From: Brevibacillus reuszeri | GTDB taxonomy: Bacteria; Bacillota; Bacilli; Brevibacillales; Brevibacillaceae | NCBI RefSeq assembly: GCF_001187725.1 | Contig: NZ_LGIQ01000011.1 | Coordinates: forward strand, 1,008,880 to 1,069,892 | Reading direction: 5' to 3' | Length of the DNA stretch: 61,013 nt | Translations under genes and position numbers: made by a program | Notes under the pieces: generated by a model | Database searches by the model: none | What the model was told of the DNA's origin: nothing | Seen by the model: the letters and a program-made list of their open reading frames with translations, nothing else | Part shown: positions 33,107-41,991 of the stretch, one piece after another | Position numbering within the stretch: the stretch's first letter is position 1 | Layout: the number at the start of each line of letters is the position of its first letter

Positions 33107-34393
33107 TTACTTTTTGAGGTTGTAAAAAGCAGCACGTCCGCCAAAACGAGCGGTATCACCCAGTTCATCCTCAATACGCAGCAATTGGTTGTACTTCGCT
33201 ACGCGGTCTGTACGGGATGGAGCACCTGTTTTGATTTGGCCAGCATTCGTTGCCACAGCGATATCAGAGATCGTGGAATCCTCAGTCTCACCGGAACGGT
33301 GGGAGATAACTGCTGTATATCCAGCGAGCTTCGCCATTTCGATTGCTTCGAAAGTCTCTGTCAGGGTACCAATTTGGTTTACTTTCACCAGAATGGAGTT
33401 AGCTGTAGAGCTTTCGATACCACGTGACAGACGCTCTGTGTTGGTTACAAACAAGTCATCGCCAACGAGCTGAACTTTGCTGCCCAGTTTGTCAGTCAGT
33501 GCTTTCCAGCCATCCCAATCGTCCTCGGACAAGCCGTCTTCAATGGAGATGATCGGATATTTGCTTACCAAGTCTTCGTAGAAAGCGATCATTTCTTCTG
33601 TTGTTTTCACAACGCCTTCGCCTTCGAAGTGGTATTTGCCGTCTTTGAACATTTCGGTTGCTGCTACGTCCAGAGCGAGGAATACGTCTTTGCCTGGCTC
33701 ATAGCCAGCTGCCTTGATCGCATCCAGGATGGTAGTGATTGCCTCTTCGTTGGATTTCAGGTTTGGTGCGAATCCGCCTTCATCACCTACGGCTGTGCTC
33801 AAACCTTTTTCGCCCAACACTTTTTTCAAGGAGTGGAAGATTTCAGCACCTGTGCGCAGCGCTTCCTTGAAGGACTCAGCGCCTACTGGCATAACCATGA
33901 ATTCCTGAATGTCTACTGTGTTGTCTGCATGCTTTCCGCCGTTCAGGATGTTCATCATCGGTACAGGCAATGTTCTCGCATTGAAGCCACCGAGGTAGTT
34001 ATACAGTGGTACTCCCAAGGAATCTGCTGCTGCACGCGCTACTGCCATGGATACACCCAGAATCGCGTTTGCACCGAGCTTGCCTTTGTTATCTGTGCCA
34101 TCGAGCTGAATCATCGCCATGTCAATGCCTACTTGATCCAAGGCATCCATGCCAATGAGCTCAGGAGCGATGATTTCATTTACGTTTTCTACCGCTTTGA
34201 GCACACCTTTTCCAAGGTAACGGGATTTATCGCCATCACGCAATTCAACCGCTTCATACGCCCCTGTAGATGCACCAGATGGAACGTCTGCGCGACCCAT
34301 AGAGCCATCTTCCAGGTACACTTCAACTTCCACAGTCGGATTACCGCGAGAGTCCATAATTTCACGTGCGTAAATGTCAGTAATCATTGCCAT
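33107..34393 (-). CDS. eno: enolase
   Basis: A 428-residue enolase converting 2-phosphoglycerate to phosphoenolpyruvate. Signatures: SGASTGAYEAVELRDGD, VGDEGGFAPNL, the Mg ligands in ALDVAATE, SIEDGLSEDDWDGW and VGDDLFVTN, and HRSGETEDSTISDIAVA, plus a catalytic Lys in LVKVNQIGTLTE. It is the last gene of the glycolytic operon, 101 bp after gpmI and followed by a strong terminator. It starts at the ATG behind AAAGGAGATG. Confidence 0.98.
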   Translation of the reverse strand: MAMITDIYAREIMDSRGNPTVEVEVYLEDGSMGRADVPSGASTGAYEAVELRDGDKSRYLGKGVLKAVENVNEIIAPELIGMDALDQVGIDMAMIQLDGTDNKGKLGANAILGVSMAVARAAADSLGVPLYNYLGGFNARTLPVPMMNILNGGKHADNTVDIQEFMVMPVGAESFKEALRTGAEIFHSLKKVLGEKGLSTAVGDEGGFAPNLKSNEEAITTILDAIKAAGYEPGKDVFLALDVAATEMFKDGKYHFEGEGVVKTTEEMIAFYEDLVSKYPIISIEDGLSEDDWDGWKALTDKLGSKVQLVGDDLFVTNTERLSRGIESSTANSILVKVNQIGTLTETFEAIEMAKLAGYTAVISHRSGETEDSTISDIAVATNAGQIKTGAPSRTDRVAKYNQLLRIEDELGDTARFGGRAAFYNLKK

Positions 34394-34494
34394 TCTCTTC
34401 CATCTCCTTTTAATCTATGTAGGCAACCCCACACGTATTTTTATTGTTTGTCCTCGCAATTAGACAGCCTCTATTTAGTGTGTGCTAGAGAGGA

Positions 34495-36036
34495 CTATTT
34501 TGCAAGTAACGATTTACCTGTCATTTCAACTGGCTGTTCTGCGCCCAAAAGATCAAGCAGCGTCGGCGAAAGGTCCGCCAAAACACCGTCTTCCCGGAGC
34601 TGAACACCTGCTTTGGTCACAATCACTGGCACCGGATACGTGCTGTGTGAAGTAATCGGACGGCCCGCTTCATCCAGCATGAGATCGGCATTGCCATGGT
34701 CTGCCGTAATGACCGCTACTCCGCCTTTAGCGAGAATCGCTTCGACCACGCGTCCCAGGCAGGCATCTACTGTTTCTACTGCTTTGATCGTAGGCTCCAT
34801 CATTCCGGAGTGACCGACCATGTCGCAGTTGGCGAAATTGAGAATGATTGCGTCAAAGTTTTCCGCTTCGATTTCTTTGACCACTGCATCTGTGAGCTCT
34901 GGAGCACTCATTTCCGGCTGCAAATCATACGTCGCTACTTTGGGAGATGGAATCAGGATACGGGTTTCGCCCGGAAACTCCTGTTCACGCCCTCCACTGA
35001 AGAAGAAGGTAACATGCGGATATTTCTCTGTTTCAGCTATTCGAAGCTGCTTCAAGCCTTGTTGGGACAAAACCTCTCCCAGCGTATTATCCAGGTTGGA
35101 AGGCTTGTAGGCTACATAGCCATTGACCGTCTCCGAAAAATGCGTCAAGCAAACGAAATGCAAATCACGCGGATGATTCTCTCCACGGTCGAAGCCACGG
35201 AAATCCTCGTTCGTAAACGCCTGTGAGATTTGGATCGCACGGTCAGGACGGAAGTTGTAGAAAATGATGGAGTCCCCGCTATGAATTGTGGAGACTGGCT
35301 CTCCCGCTTCATCGACGATCACTGTTGGCATAACGAATTCGTCCATGACTGACTTCTCATACGATTCTTTGATCGCCTGGATCGGATCCTGATAGCGAGG
35401 GGCATCGCCGTACACCATTGCCCGGTACGCCTTTTCGATACGCTCCCAACGCTTGTCACGGTCCATCGCATAATAGCGTCCCTGTACGGTGGCAATACGC
35501 CCTATACCGATTTCAGCGATCTTTGTTTGGAGCTGCTCCACGTACCCCACTGCGCTGTCTGGCGAGACGTCACGACCGTCCAAAAAGCCGTGAATGAAGA
35601 CCTGCTCAAAATCCTGCTGCTTCGCAAGCTCCAGCATCGCAAACAAGTGATCGATATGGCTGTGTACTCCTCCATCGGACAAAAGCCCGAAAAGATGCAG
35701 CTGCTTGCCGTTTTTCTTGGCATGCTGGAACGCTTCGATCAAGGTCTCGTTTTCAAAAAACGCGCCTTCCCTGATCGATTTGGTGATTCGAGTCAAATCC
35801 TGATACACAACGCGCCCTGCGCCAATATTGAGATGCCCTACCTCAGAGTTGCCCATCTGTCCCTCTGGCAAACCTACGGCAAGTCCACTCGCCTCCAGTG
35901 TGGCATGTGGATATTGGTTCCAGTAGCGATCATAATTCGGCTTGCTCGCCTGCGCAACAGCATTCCCGTACGTTTCACTACGCAGGCCAAAGCCGTCCAA
36001 AATGAGCAGGGCAACCGGTTTTGGTCTTTGTGCCAT
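34495..36036 (-). CDS. gpmI: 2,3-bisphosphoglycerate-independent phosphoglycerate mutase
   Basis: A 513-residue Mn-dependent mutase interconverting 3- and 2-phosphoglycerate. The phosphatase-fold active site is visible: LLILDGFG, the Ser62 nucleophile in GQMGNSEVGHLNIGAGR, HGFLDGRDV, ANCDMVGHSG and ITADHGNAD. This Mn-dependent form is typical of spore formers, where pH sensitivity helps hold 3-PGA in the spore. The ATG follows GAGGAG. It is the fifth glycolytic gene of the operon, 13 bp after tpiA. Confidence 0.98.
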   Translation of the reverse strand: MAQRPKPVALLILDGFGLRSETYGNAVAQASKPNYDRYWNQYPHATLEASGLAVGLPEGQMGNSEVGHLNIGAGRVVYQDLTRITKSIREGAFFENETLIEAFQHAKKNGKQLHLFGLLSDGGVHSHIDHLFAMLELAKQQDFEQVFIHGFLDGRDVSPDSAVGYVEQLQTKIAEIGIGRIATVQGRYYAMDRDKRWERIEKAYRAMVYGDAPRYQDPIQAIKESYEKSVMDEFVMPTVIVDEAGEPVSTIHSGDSIIFYNFRPDRAIQISQAFTNEDFRGFDRGENHPRDLHFVCLTHFSETVNGYVAYKPSNLDNTLGEVLSQQGLKQLRIAETEKYPHVTFFFSGGREQEFPGETRILIPSPKVATYDLQPEMSAPELTDAVVKEIEAENFDAIILNFANCDMVGHSGMMEPTIKAVETVDACLGRVVEAILAKGGVAVITADHGNADLMLDEAGRPITSHSTYPVPVIVTKAGVQLREDGVLADLSPTLLDLLGAEQPVEMTGKSLLAK

Positions 36037-36049
36037 CTCTCTTCTCCTC

Positions 36050-36808
36050 CTATCGCTGCGATGCTCCGTTTACAAGCTGCAGATAACTATCCGCGACAAG
36101 GCTGGCTCCACCAACCAAAGCTCCATCGATATCTGGCTGAGCCATATAACTTGCGATATTTTCCGGCTTCACACTGCCGCCGTACTGAATACGTACCTGC
36201 TGTGCTGTTTCCTGACCGAATTTCTCAGCAATCACGCTGCGAATAATGGCAATCGTCTCGTTTGCATCCTCGGCTGTAGAGGATCTGCCTGTGCCAATCG
36301 CCCAAATCGGTTCGTAGGCGATGATGGAACCAGCCACCTGTGCAGGCGTAAGTCCGGAAAAAGCAGCCTCTGTCTGAGTGCGAACGATATCAGACGTCTC
36401 CCCTGCTTCTCTTTGCTCCAGGCTCTCCCCTACACAAACAATCGGAACCAAGTCAGCTTTCAGCGCAGCTACGACTTTTTTATTGACGGTTTCATCTGTT
36501 TCATTGAAATACTGACGGCGCTCGGAGTGTCCGATAATGACATACGAAACACCGATTTCTTTCAGCATGGACGGACTGATTTCACCAGTAAACGCACCTT
36601 GCTCCTCGAAGTGCATGTTTTGTGCTCCGAGCGCGATATCCGTGCCAGCCAGCTCAGCACTAAGTGCAGGCAGGGCAGTAAACGGTGCACAAATCACTTT
36701 TTGTACTCCAGTAGATGTATTGCCTGCCTTGGCATTTTGCGCAAATTCCTTTGCCTCCACAATCGTCTTGAACATCTTCCAATTTCCCGCGATAATTGGT
36801 GTTCTCAC
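36050..36808 (-). CDS. tpiA: triosephosphate isomerase
   Basis: A 252-residue TIM-barrel enzyme. Catalytic residues are present: Lys in AGNWKMF, His in IIGHSERRQYF and Glu in AYEPIWAIGTG; the phosphate-binding loop is YGGSVKPEN. It interconverts DHAP and glyceraldehyde-3-phosphate. It starts at a GTG codon behind GGGGGAG, only 11 bp after pgk. Operon position is as in B. subtilis. Confidence 0.98.
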   Translation of the reverse strand: MRTPIIAGNWKMFKTIVEAKEFAQNAKAGNTSTGVQKVICAPFTALPALSAELAGTDIALGAQNMHFEEQGAFTGEISPSMLKEIGVSYVIIGHSERRQYFNETDETVNKKVVAALKADLVPIVCVGESLEQREAGETSDIVRTQTEAAFSGLTPAQVAGSIIAYEPIWAIGTGRSSTAEDANETIAIIRSVIAEKFGQETAQQVRIQYGGSVKPENIASYMAQPDIDGALVGGASLVADSYLQLVNGASQR

Positions 36809-36819
36809 GATATCTCCCC

Positions 36820-38004
36820 CTATTCGCTATCTGATAGCACTGCCACACCTGGCAGCTCTTTGCCTTCCATAAACTCGAGTGAAGCTCCGCCACCCGTGGA
36901 GATATGCGTCATTTGCTCCGCTACGCCAGCTTTTTCAACTGCCGCTACAGAGTCGCCGCCACCAATGATGGTCGTACCAGCACATTCTGCCATTGCCTTG
37001 GCTACACCAATCGTTCCTTGGGCAAAAGCGTCCATTTCAAAAACACCCATCGGTCCGTTCCAGACAACCGTTTTGGATGCTACGATGACACGCTGGAATT
37101 CTTCCACCGATTTTGGTCCAATATCAAGTGCCATCCAACCATCCGGAATCGCATCGATGGCAACCGTTTTGTTTTCTGCGTCAGCCACAAATCGGTCTGC
37201 TACGACAACGTCGACTGGCATCAGCAATTGAACACCGCGCTCTTTGGCTTGCTCCATCAAGCTGCGTGCGAGGTCGAGCTTGTCATCCTCACACAAAGAG
37301 GCACCAATACCGAAGCCTTGTGCCTTGAGGAACGTATTCGCCATTCCGCCGCCAATGATCAAATGATCGACCTTGGTCAACAAATTTTCAATGACTGCAA
37401 TTTTATCTTTTACCTTTGCTCCGCCGACAATCGCCGTAAACGGACGCTCTGGACTTGTGAGCGCTCCACCCATGAAGCGAATTTCCTTTTCCATCAAAAG
37501 TCCTGCAACAGCAGGTATGTACTGGGCAATCCCCGCTGTAGACGCATGCGCGCGATGAGCAGCACCGAAAGCATCGTTTACAAACAGATCAGCCAAGGAC
37601 GCAAAGCTTTTTGCCAATTCTGGATCGTTCTTTTCTTCTCCGGCATGGAAGCGCACGTTTTCCAACAGGATTACGTCACCATTTTCCATCCGTTCCACTA
37701 CCGCTTCCACTTCTGCCCCCATGGAATCATCTAGCTTGCGCACTTGTTTATCCAATAGCGTCGATAGATGACTAGCGACAGGTGTCAGCCGCATCTCTTC
37801 CACCACTTGTCCTTTTGGACGGCCAAAGTGGCTCGCCAGGATAACCTTAGCTCCTGCATCCATCAGAAAACGGATGGTCGGAACAGCAGCACGAATGCGC
37901 GTATCATCGGTGATTACCCCGTCCTGCATCGGTACGTTAAAGTCGACACGGCAGAAAACACGTTTGCCTGCCAGCTCAACATCGCGGATAGATTTCTTGT
38001 TCAT
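36820..38004 (-). CDS. pgk: phosphoglycerate kinase
   Basis: A 394-residue PGK forming ATP from 1,3-bisphosphoglycerate. Motifs: RVDFNVPMQDG, SHFGRPKG, FVNDAFGAAHRAHAST, the nucleotide-loop GGAKVKDKI and GGGDSVAAVEKAGV near the C-terminus. The ATG follows TTGGAGG. A 100-bp gap carrying a terminator-like hairpin separates it from gapA, so its expression should be lower than that of gapA. Confidence 0.98.
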   Translation of the reverse strand: MNKKSIRDVELAGKRVFCRVDFNVPMQDGVITDDTRIRAAVPTIRFLMDAGAKVILASHFGRPKGQVVEEMRLTPVASHLSTLLDKQVRKLDDSMGAEVEAVVERMENGDVILLENVRFHAGEEKNDPELAKSFASLADLFVNDAFGAAHRAHASTAGIAQYIPAVAGLLMEKEIRFMGGALTSPERPFTAIVGGAKVKDKIAVIENLLTKVDHLIIGGGMANTFLKAQGFGIGASLCEDDKLDLARSLMEQAKERGVQLLMPVDVVVADRFVADAENKTVAIDAIPDGWMALDIGPKSVEEFQRVIVASKTVVWNGPMGVFEMDAFAQGTIGVAKAMAECAGTTIIGGGDSVAAVEKAGVAEQMTHISTGGGASLEFMEGKELPGVAVLSDSE

Positions 38005-38054
38005 GAACGATCCTCCAAGTCATTAGGCTTAGTATTCCGAAAAAAACATATGGG

Positions 38055-38078
38055 AAAAGGGAGATTGCTCTCCCTTTT
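38055..38078. terminator. internal hairpin between gapA and pgk
   Basis: AAAAGGGAGA-TTGC-TCTCCCTTTT, a 10-bp stem with T/A tracts on both sides. On the minus strand it ends in TTTT and probably attenuates read-through from gapA into pgk or stabilises the gapA 3' end. Confidence 0.7.
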
Positions 38079-38104
38079 TATCCACAACAGTTCTATTTTA
38101 CGTG

Positions 38105-39109
38105 TTACAAGCCGCGCTGTGCAACATAATGACACAAGTCTACCACTCGATTTGAATAACCCCACTCATTATCGTACCAGGAAACGACCTTCGCCATGTT
38201 GCCTTCGAGTACCATCGTAGACAAAGCATCAATCGTCGAGGATGCTGGGTTACCGTTATAGTCGGAGGATACCAACGGCTCTTCCGAATAGCCGAGAATT
38301 CCTTTGAGCGGACCTTCTGCTGCTTCTTTCAATGCGTTGTTGATTTCTTCCACAGTCGCATCTGTTTTTAATTCAACAACCAAATCAACCACCGATACGT
38401 TCGGGGTAGGGACGCGCATCGCGAATCCGTTCAGCTTGCCTTTCAGCTCAGGTAGTACCAGCGCTACCGCTTTAGCTGCACCAGTAGAGGTCGGGATAAT
38501 ATTTTCCGCTGCTGCACGGGCACGGCGCAAGTCTTTATGCGGCAAATCCAGGATTTGCTGATCGTTTGTGTAAGAGTGAACAGTCGTCATCAAGCCGCGA
38601 ACGATACCGAATTTTTCATTCAAGACCTTGGCGTATGGAGCCAGGCAGTTCGTTGTGCAGGATGCATTGGAAATGACGGTATGCTGAGCTGGATCATATT
38701 TGTCTTCGTTCACGCCAAGTACAATCGTAATATCCTCGTTTGTAGCTGGTGCAGAGATGATGACTTTTTTCGCTCCGCCTTCCAGGTGCTTCGCAGCATC
38801 TTCACGCTTGGTGAAACGTCCAGTAGATTCTACGACGATTTCTACACCGTACTCTGCCCATTTGAGCTGCGCAGGATCACGCTCAGCGAGAACGCGGATT
38901 TCTTTACCGCCAACGATCAGCGTATTTTCACCTGCTTCTACAGGCAGATCGAGAACGCCGTGAACAGTATCGTATTTTAAAAGGTGAGCCAGTGTATGTG
39001 CGTCGGTTAAATCATTCACGGCTACGATTTCTACATTTGGATTGGAGAGTGCTGCGCGAAAAACGTTACGACCAATGCGACCAAAACCGTTAATCCCTAC
39101 TTTTACCAT
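38105..39109 (-). CDS. gapA: glyceraldehyde-3-phosphate dehydrogenase (glycolytic)
   Basis: A 334-residue NAD-dependent GAPDH started at the ATG at 39109 behind AGGAGGG; the open frame extends 10 codons upstream into the antiporter gene end. NAD site GINGFGRIGRNVFRAAL, catalytic Cys in SNASCTTNCLAP, His in TTVHSYTNDQ, and WYDNEWGYSNRV near the C-terminus. Being placed after cggR marks it as the glycolytic isozyme. Unusually, an NhaC-family gene lies between cggR and gapA. Confidence 0.97.
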   Translation of the reverse strand: MVKVGINGFGRIGRNVFRAALSNPNVEIVAVNDLTDAHTLAHLLKYDTVHGVLDLPVEAGENTLIVGGKEIRVLAERDPAQLKWAEYGVEIVVESTGRFTKREDAAKHLEGGAKKVIISAPATNEDITIVLGVNEDKYDPAQHTVISNASCTTNCLAPYAKVLNEKFGIVRGLMTTVHSYTNDQQILDLPHKDLRRARAAAENIIPTSTGAAKAVALVLPELKGKLNGFAMRVPTPNVSVVDLVVELKTDATVEEINNALKEAAEGPLKGILGYSEEPLVSSDYNGNPASSTIDALSTMVLEGNMAKVVSWYDNEWGYSNRVVDLCHYVAQRGL

Positions 39110-39128
39110 AGAAAAACCCTCCTGCTCG

Positions 39129-40493
39129 TTAGCTTGCATTTTTATTAGTAGCGATCACCCTACCTTCAGGAGCCTTCCATCGGGTAGAGAGAATCGTGAC
39201 AATCGGCAATAGTAATGAAAAGAACAAGAACGGCAGCGAATCGATTGTGGATACACCCAGAGTGACTGCCATCATCATAGCCAAGCCGTTCCACGGTATG
39301 AGCACCGGCATTACCAAAGTCGTGTCCATCATAGTCTTGCCCAATAGCTCACGTCCGCCTTCTCTTTTCGCAAAACGTCCGAGTAGCGTAGAGCCAAGTA
39401 CTAGAATGGGGATCGTTTGGTTGCAGCTGATGATCACAACCAGAAGCGACAGGATAGCCAGCTTTATGACTAGGATAGTAGGACTTTTTGTATCCCCCAT
39501 CATTTTGTCAACAATAGGCGTCAATAGATTAGCTTTGTTCAAAATTCCATTTAAAAATCCAGCCAGGATGATCAACAAGAGAACGTTGAACATAGAAGCA
39601 AACCCACCTCCATGTAAAAGCTCATCCAACGGCGTTCCTGATTGAAGCGCGTAGCCATACAGCATCGATTTGGCAAACGTCAGAATATCCTGCTGGCCAT
39701 TCATGATAACCAGAATCGCACTGACGATGATGCCGTACAGCAAAGCAGTAACCGCTTTTACTCGTAGGGCGAAGGATATAAGCAACGTAATCAGCGGAAG
39801 CATGACCCACCAGCTAATGGAAAAATAATGGCTCAAAAGGTCCTGATACATCGGAATGGTATCGCTTGATCCCGCTGATCCGCGCATCAGGTCAAACAAC
39901 AGAAACAGAACCGCGCAAATCCCAACCGTTATCATGGCTGGACGTCTCATCTGAATGTCCTGTGCCTCGGTCATTCCTACATTAGATAACACGAGCAATC
40001 GAGAACTGGAGATGGGGGAAAAACGTTCTCCTACCATCGCACCAGAGATAAGTGCTCCTGCCACCATTGCAGGTGATATTCCTGCAGCATGAGCAATTCC
40101 CATCAACGAAAGTCCGATCGTACTCAAGGTTCCGATGGACGTGCCGAGCAAATAGCTGACCACTGCCGTCAGAAGAAAGGAAAGGACCAGCAAGTAACTG
40201 ACATTCACAATCGACAAGCCATAGTAGATAATTGCCGGAATCGTTCCTGCCATCATTAACAGCGGAATCAGAAGTCCTACAAAAAACAGGATGAGCAGCA
40301 CAGGCTTTGCCTGCTTGACGCCTTCCCAACCAAATGCGAATTGTTCTTTCCAGGCAAAGCCTACTCTTTTCACACTAACCATTGTGACCAGGATTGCAAA
40401 AACAATTCCCAAATAGAGTGGAAAGCCTATCACCAGGCTCAGGACAATCCCGGTGATGAGCGACAGGATGGGTAGCACCGCTGCCATAGACAT
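39129..40493 (-). CDS. NhaC-family Na+/H+ (or Na+/H+-organic acid) antiporter
   Basis: A 454-residue membrane protein with about 11-12 TM helices. The family motif appears as GAMVGERFSPISSSRLLVLSNVGM, equivalent to GDKxSPLSDTT in NhaC and MleN (malate/Na+-lactate antiporter). Other marks: AVVSYLLGTSIGTLSTIGLSLMG and SCNQTIPILVLGSTLLG. It sits 18 bp after cggR and 19 bp before gapA on the same strand, so it is expressed with glycolysis. Export of an acidic glycolytic end product or pH control is a reasonable inference. Confidence 0.88.
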   Translation of the reverse strand: MSMAAVLPILSLITGIVLSLVIGFPLYLGIVFAILVTMVSVKRVGFAWKEQFAFGWEGVKQAKPVLLILFFVGLLIPLLMMAGTIPAIIYYGLSIVNVSYLLVLSFLLTAVVSYLLGTSIGTLSTIGLSLMGIAHAAGISPAMVAGALISGAMVGERFSPISSSRLLVLSNVGMTEAQDIQMRRPAMITVGICAVLFLLFDLMRGSAGSSDTIPMYQDLLSHYFSISWWVMLPLITLLISFALRVKAVTALLYGIIVSAILVIMNGQQDILTFAKSMLYGYALQSGTPLDELLHGGGFASMFNVLLLIILAGFLNGILNKANLLTPIVDKMMGDTKSPTILVIKLAILSLLVVIISCNQTIPILVLGSTLLGRFAKREGGRELLGKTMMDTTLVMPVLIPWNGLAMMMAVTLGVSTIDSLPFLFFSLLLPIVTILSTRWKAPEGRVIATNKNAS

Positions 40494-40511
40494 AAAACCA
40501 GCTTCCTTCCG

Positions 40512-41537
40512 TTACAATCGTGTTGACAGCAGGGACTTTGCGGCCCCTTCGTCTGTAATGAGTACATTTTGACACGATTGCTTAGCAAAGGAAAGAATCG
40601 CTTTTGCCTTACTTTTGCCCCCGGCAATAGAGAGCACGGCCTCAGCTTTGTGTACCTCTTCCAGCTGTAAACCGATCGTAGGCATTCGCTGTACGGTTTC
40701 GCCTGCTTCATTAAAGTAATACCCAAATGCTTCCGAAACAGCCCCACTGTTTACTAGTTCGCTGAGCTCTTCGTCTGAGTAATTCCTTCTTTTAGCCATC
40801 GTAATGGCGTCGCCAATTCCATGCAGAACGATTCGCGATTGGCCGAGGAGCGAGAGAACATCCTGCACCTGCGGCTCTTTCAGTAATGTCTGCAAGGCTT
40901 CCGGGTGCAAGCGATCAGGTACATGAAGCAGTCTGTACGTTGCGCCTGTGCGCGCCGCCATCGTGGATGCCAGTGTATTGGCTTGCAGCTCCACACGCTC
41001 GCCGAGTCCACCTCTGGCAGGGACAAACTGGACCGTTTTAAAGGTTGCTGACGGCGTCAGGTGACTCGCAATGCTGGCGATGGAGGAACCTCCTGTGACA
41101 GCGACGATATCTCCCTCCTGTACAACCTGCTTCAGTACCCTCGCACCTACGCGTCCCAGCTCTTCCTTGACCCATGGTGATTCATCCGCATCGCCTTGAA
41201 CGACAATGACTTCTGGAATCCCCAGTCTTCGCTGCAGCTGTTCAGCCAGGTCCGTCAACCCGAATAGCTCGCCAACCAACGATTCCATTTCGTCCAATAC
41301 TTGCTGCCCGTCTTCACTGAGAGTCATGCCCGCGGCATTCACGTGAAGCAGCCCTGTATCCTTGAGCAAATCTACCTCTGCTCGCAGGATACGCTCGGTC
41401 GTGTTCATCGTCTGAGCAAGAGCTCTACGCCCGATTGGTTGCAGATGATATATGGAGCGCAGCAGCATGTATCGATCCCGCAAAAGCGGAATCAGGTCTG
41501 GCACAAGCTTTTGTTGAAGCTCCAGTAAATGTCGCAT
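40512..41537 (-). CDS. cggR: central glycolytic genes regulator CggR
   Basis: A 341-residue SorC/DeoR-type repressor. The N-terminal HTH (IGRRALAQTMNTTERILRAEVDLLKDTGLL) is followed by a sugar-phosphate-binding domain (VVQGDADESPWVKEELGRVGARVL; IVAVTGGSSIASIASHL; LHGIGDAITMAKRR). In Bacillus, fructose-1,6-bisphosphate releases CggR from its operator. The gene is first in the operon, with the operator at 41571-41609. The ATG follows AAGGAAG. Confidence 0.96.
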   Translation of the reverse strand: MRHLLELQQKLVPDLIPLLRDRYMLLRSIYHLQPIGRRALAQTMNTTERILRAEVDLLKDTGLLHVNAAGMTLSEDGQQVLDEMESLVGELFGLTDLAEQLQRRLGIPEVIVVQGDADESPWVKEELGRVGARVLKQVVQEGDIVAVTGGSSIASIASHLTPSATFKTVQFVPARGGLGERVELQANTLASTMAARTGATYRLLHVPDRLHPEALQTLLKEPQVQDVLSLLGQSRIVLHGIGDAITMAKRRNYSDEELSELVNSGAVSEAFGYYFNEAGETVQRMPTIGLQLEEVHKAEAVLSIAGGKSKAKAILSFAKQSCQNVLITDEGAAKSLLSTRL

Positions 41538-41570
41538 GTGACAACTTCCTTAGTTGTATCTGTTTTTATT

Positions 41571-41609
41571 GGGACTTTTTTTGTCCCTATACATACATTT
41601 TTTGTCCCA
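41571..41609 (-). promoter_or_regulatory. CggR operator
   Basis: On the minus strand GGGAC-N6-TGTA, four bases, then (T)AGGGAC-N7-GTCC, closely following the B. subtilis CggR operator (CGGGAC-N6-TGTC repeated with a 4-nt gap). It lies 34-72 bp upstream of the cggR start. Confidence 0.8.
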
Positions 41610-41674
41610 ATTGATGCAAAAAAAAGGAACAAACCTTACACCTCGAATGTAGCATAACTGTGGAAAACTTGCAA

Positions 41675-41706
41675 GATCCCCCGAGCCTAAACTTGCCCGG
41701 GGGATC
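41675..41706 (-). terminator. hairpin after the glutaredoxin-like gene
   Basis: GATCCCCCG / CGGGGGATC stem (9 bp or more) with a 14-nt loop, directly downstream of the gene. The U-tract is weak (CTTGCAAGTTTT), but it is the only terminator candidate before cggR. Confidence 0.6.
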
Positions 41707-41709
41707 TCT

Positions 41710-41985
41710 CTACTCAGCCATGCGCTTCAAAAATTCTTCTCTCAGCTCTGCCATCGTTACGACATGGGTAATCGAGCGAAACACAACCTCACCATCAATC
41801 GCTACTACCGGGATGACCAGCATCATTTCCTCATGTAATTGCTGGTCGCTCTCTATATCCACCACCTGCAGGCGGAGAGGGATTTCTTCAGCCAGTGCTT
41901 GTATCGCAAATTCAACCTGATCACACAGGTGACATTTTTTTCGTCCGTACAATACGATCTCGAGTCCGTTCTTGGCCATACTCAT
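41710..41985 (-). CDS. glutaredoxin-like thiol protein
   Basis: A 91-residue thioredoxin-fold protein with Cys18-His-Leu-Cys21 (YGRKKCHLCDQVE) and the cis-Pro in VIPVVAIDGEVVF. It fits the small glutaredoxin-family/DUF836 proteins. It starts at the ATG at 41985; its ribosome site GAGGT is inside the last codons of rpoN, so its translation is tied to rpoN. The role (thiol reduction or delivery of reducing equivalents) is not evident from context. Confidence 0.88.
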   Translation of the reverse strand: MSMAKNGLEIVLYGRKKCHLCDQVEFAIQALAEEIPLRLQVVDIESDQQLHEEMMLVIPVVAIDGEVVFRSITHVVTMAELREEFLKRMAE

Positions 41986-41991
41986 GAACGA

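Noticed and set aside
33629..34603. 324-codon plus-strand open frame
   Set aside because: Antisense to eno; no start signal or domain.
35942..37231. 429-codon plus-strand open frame
   Set aside because: Crosses the 3' and 5' ends of gpmI, tpiA and pgk in antisense; a by-product of their codon use.
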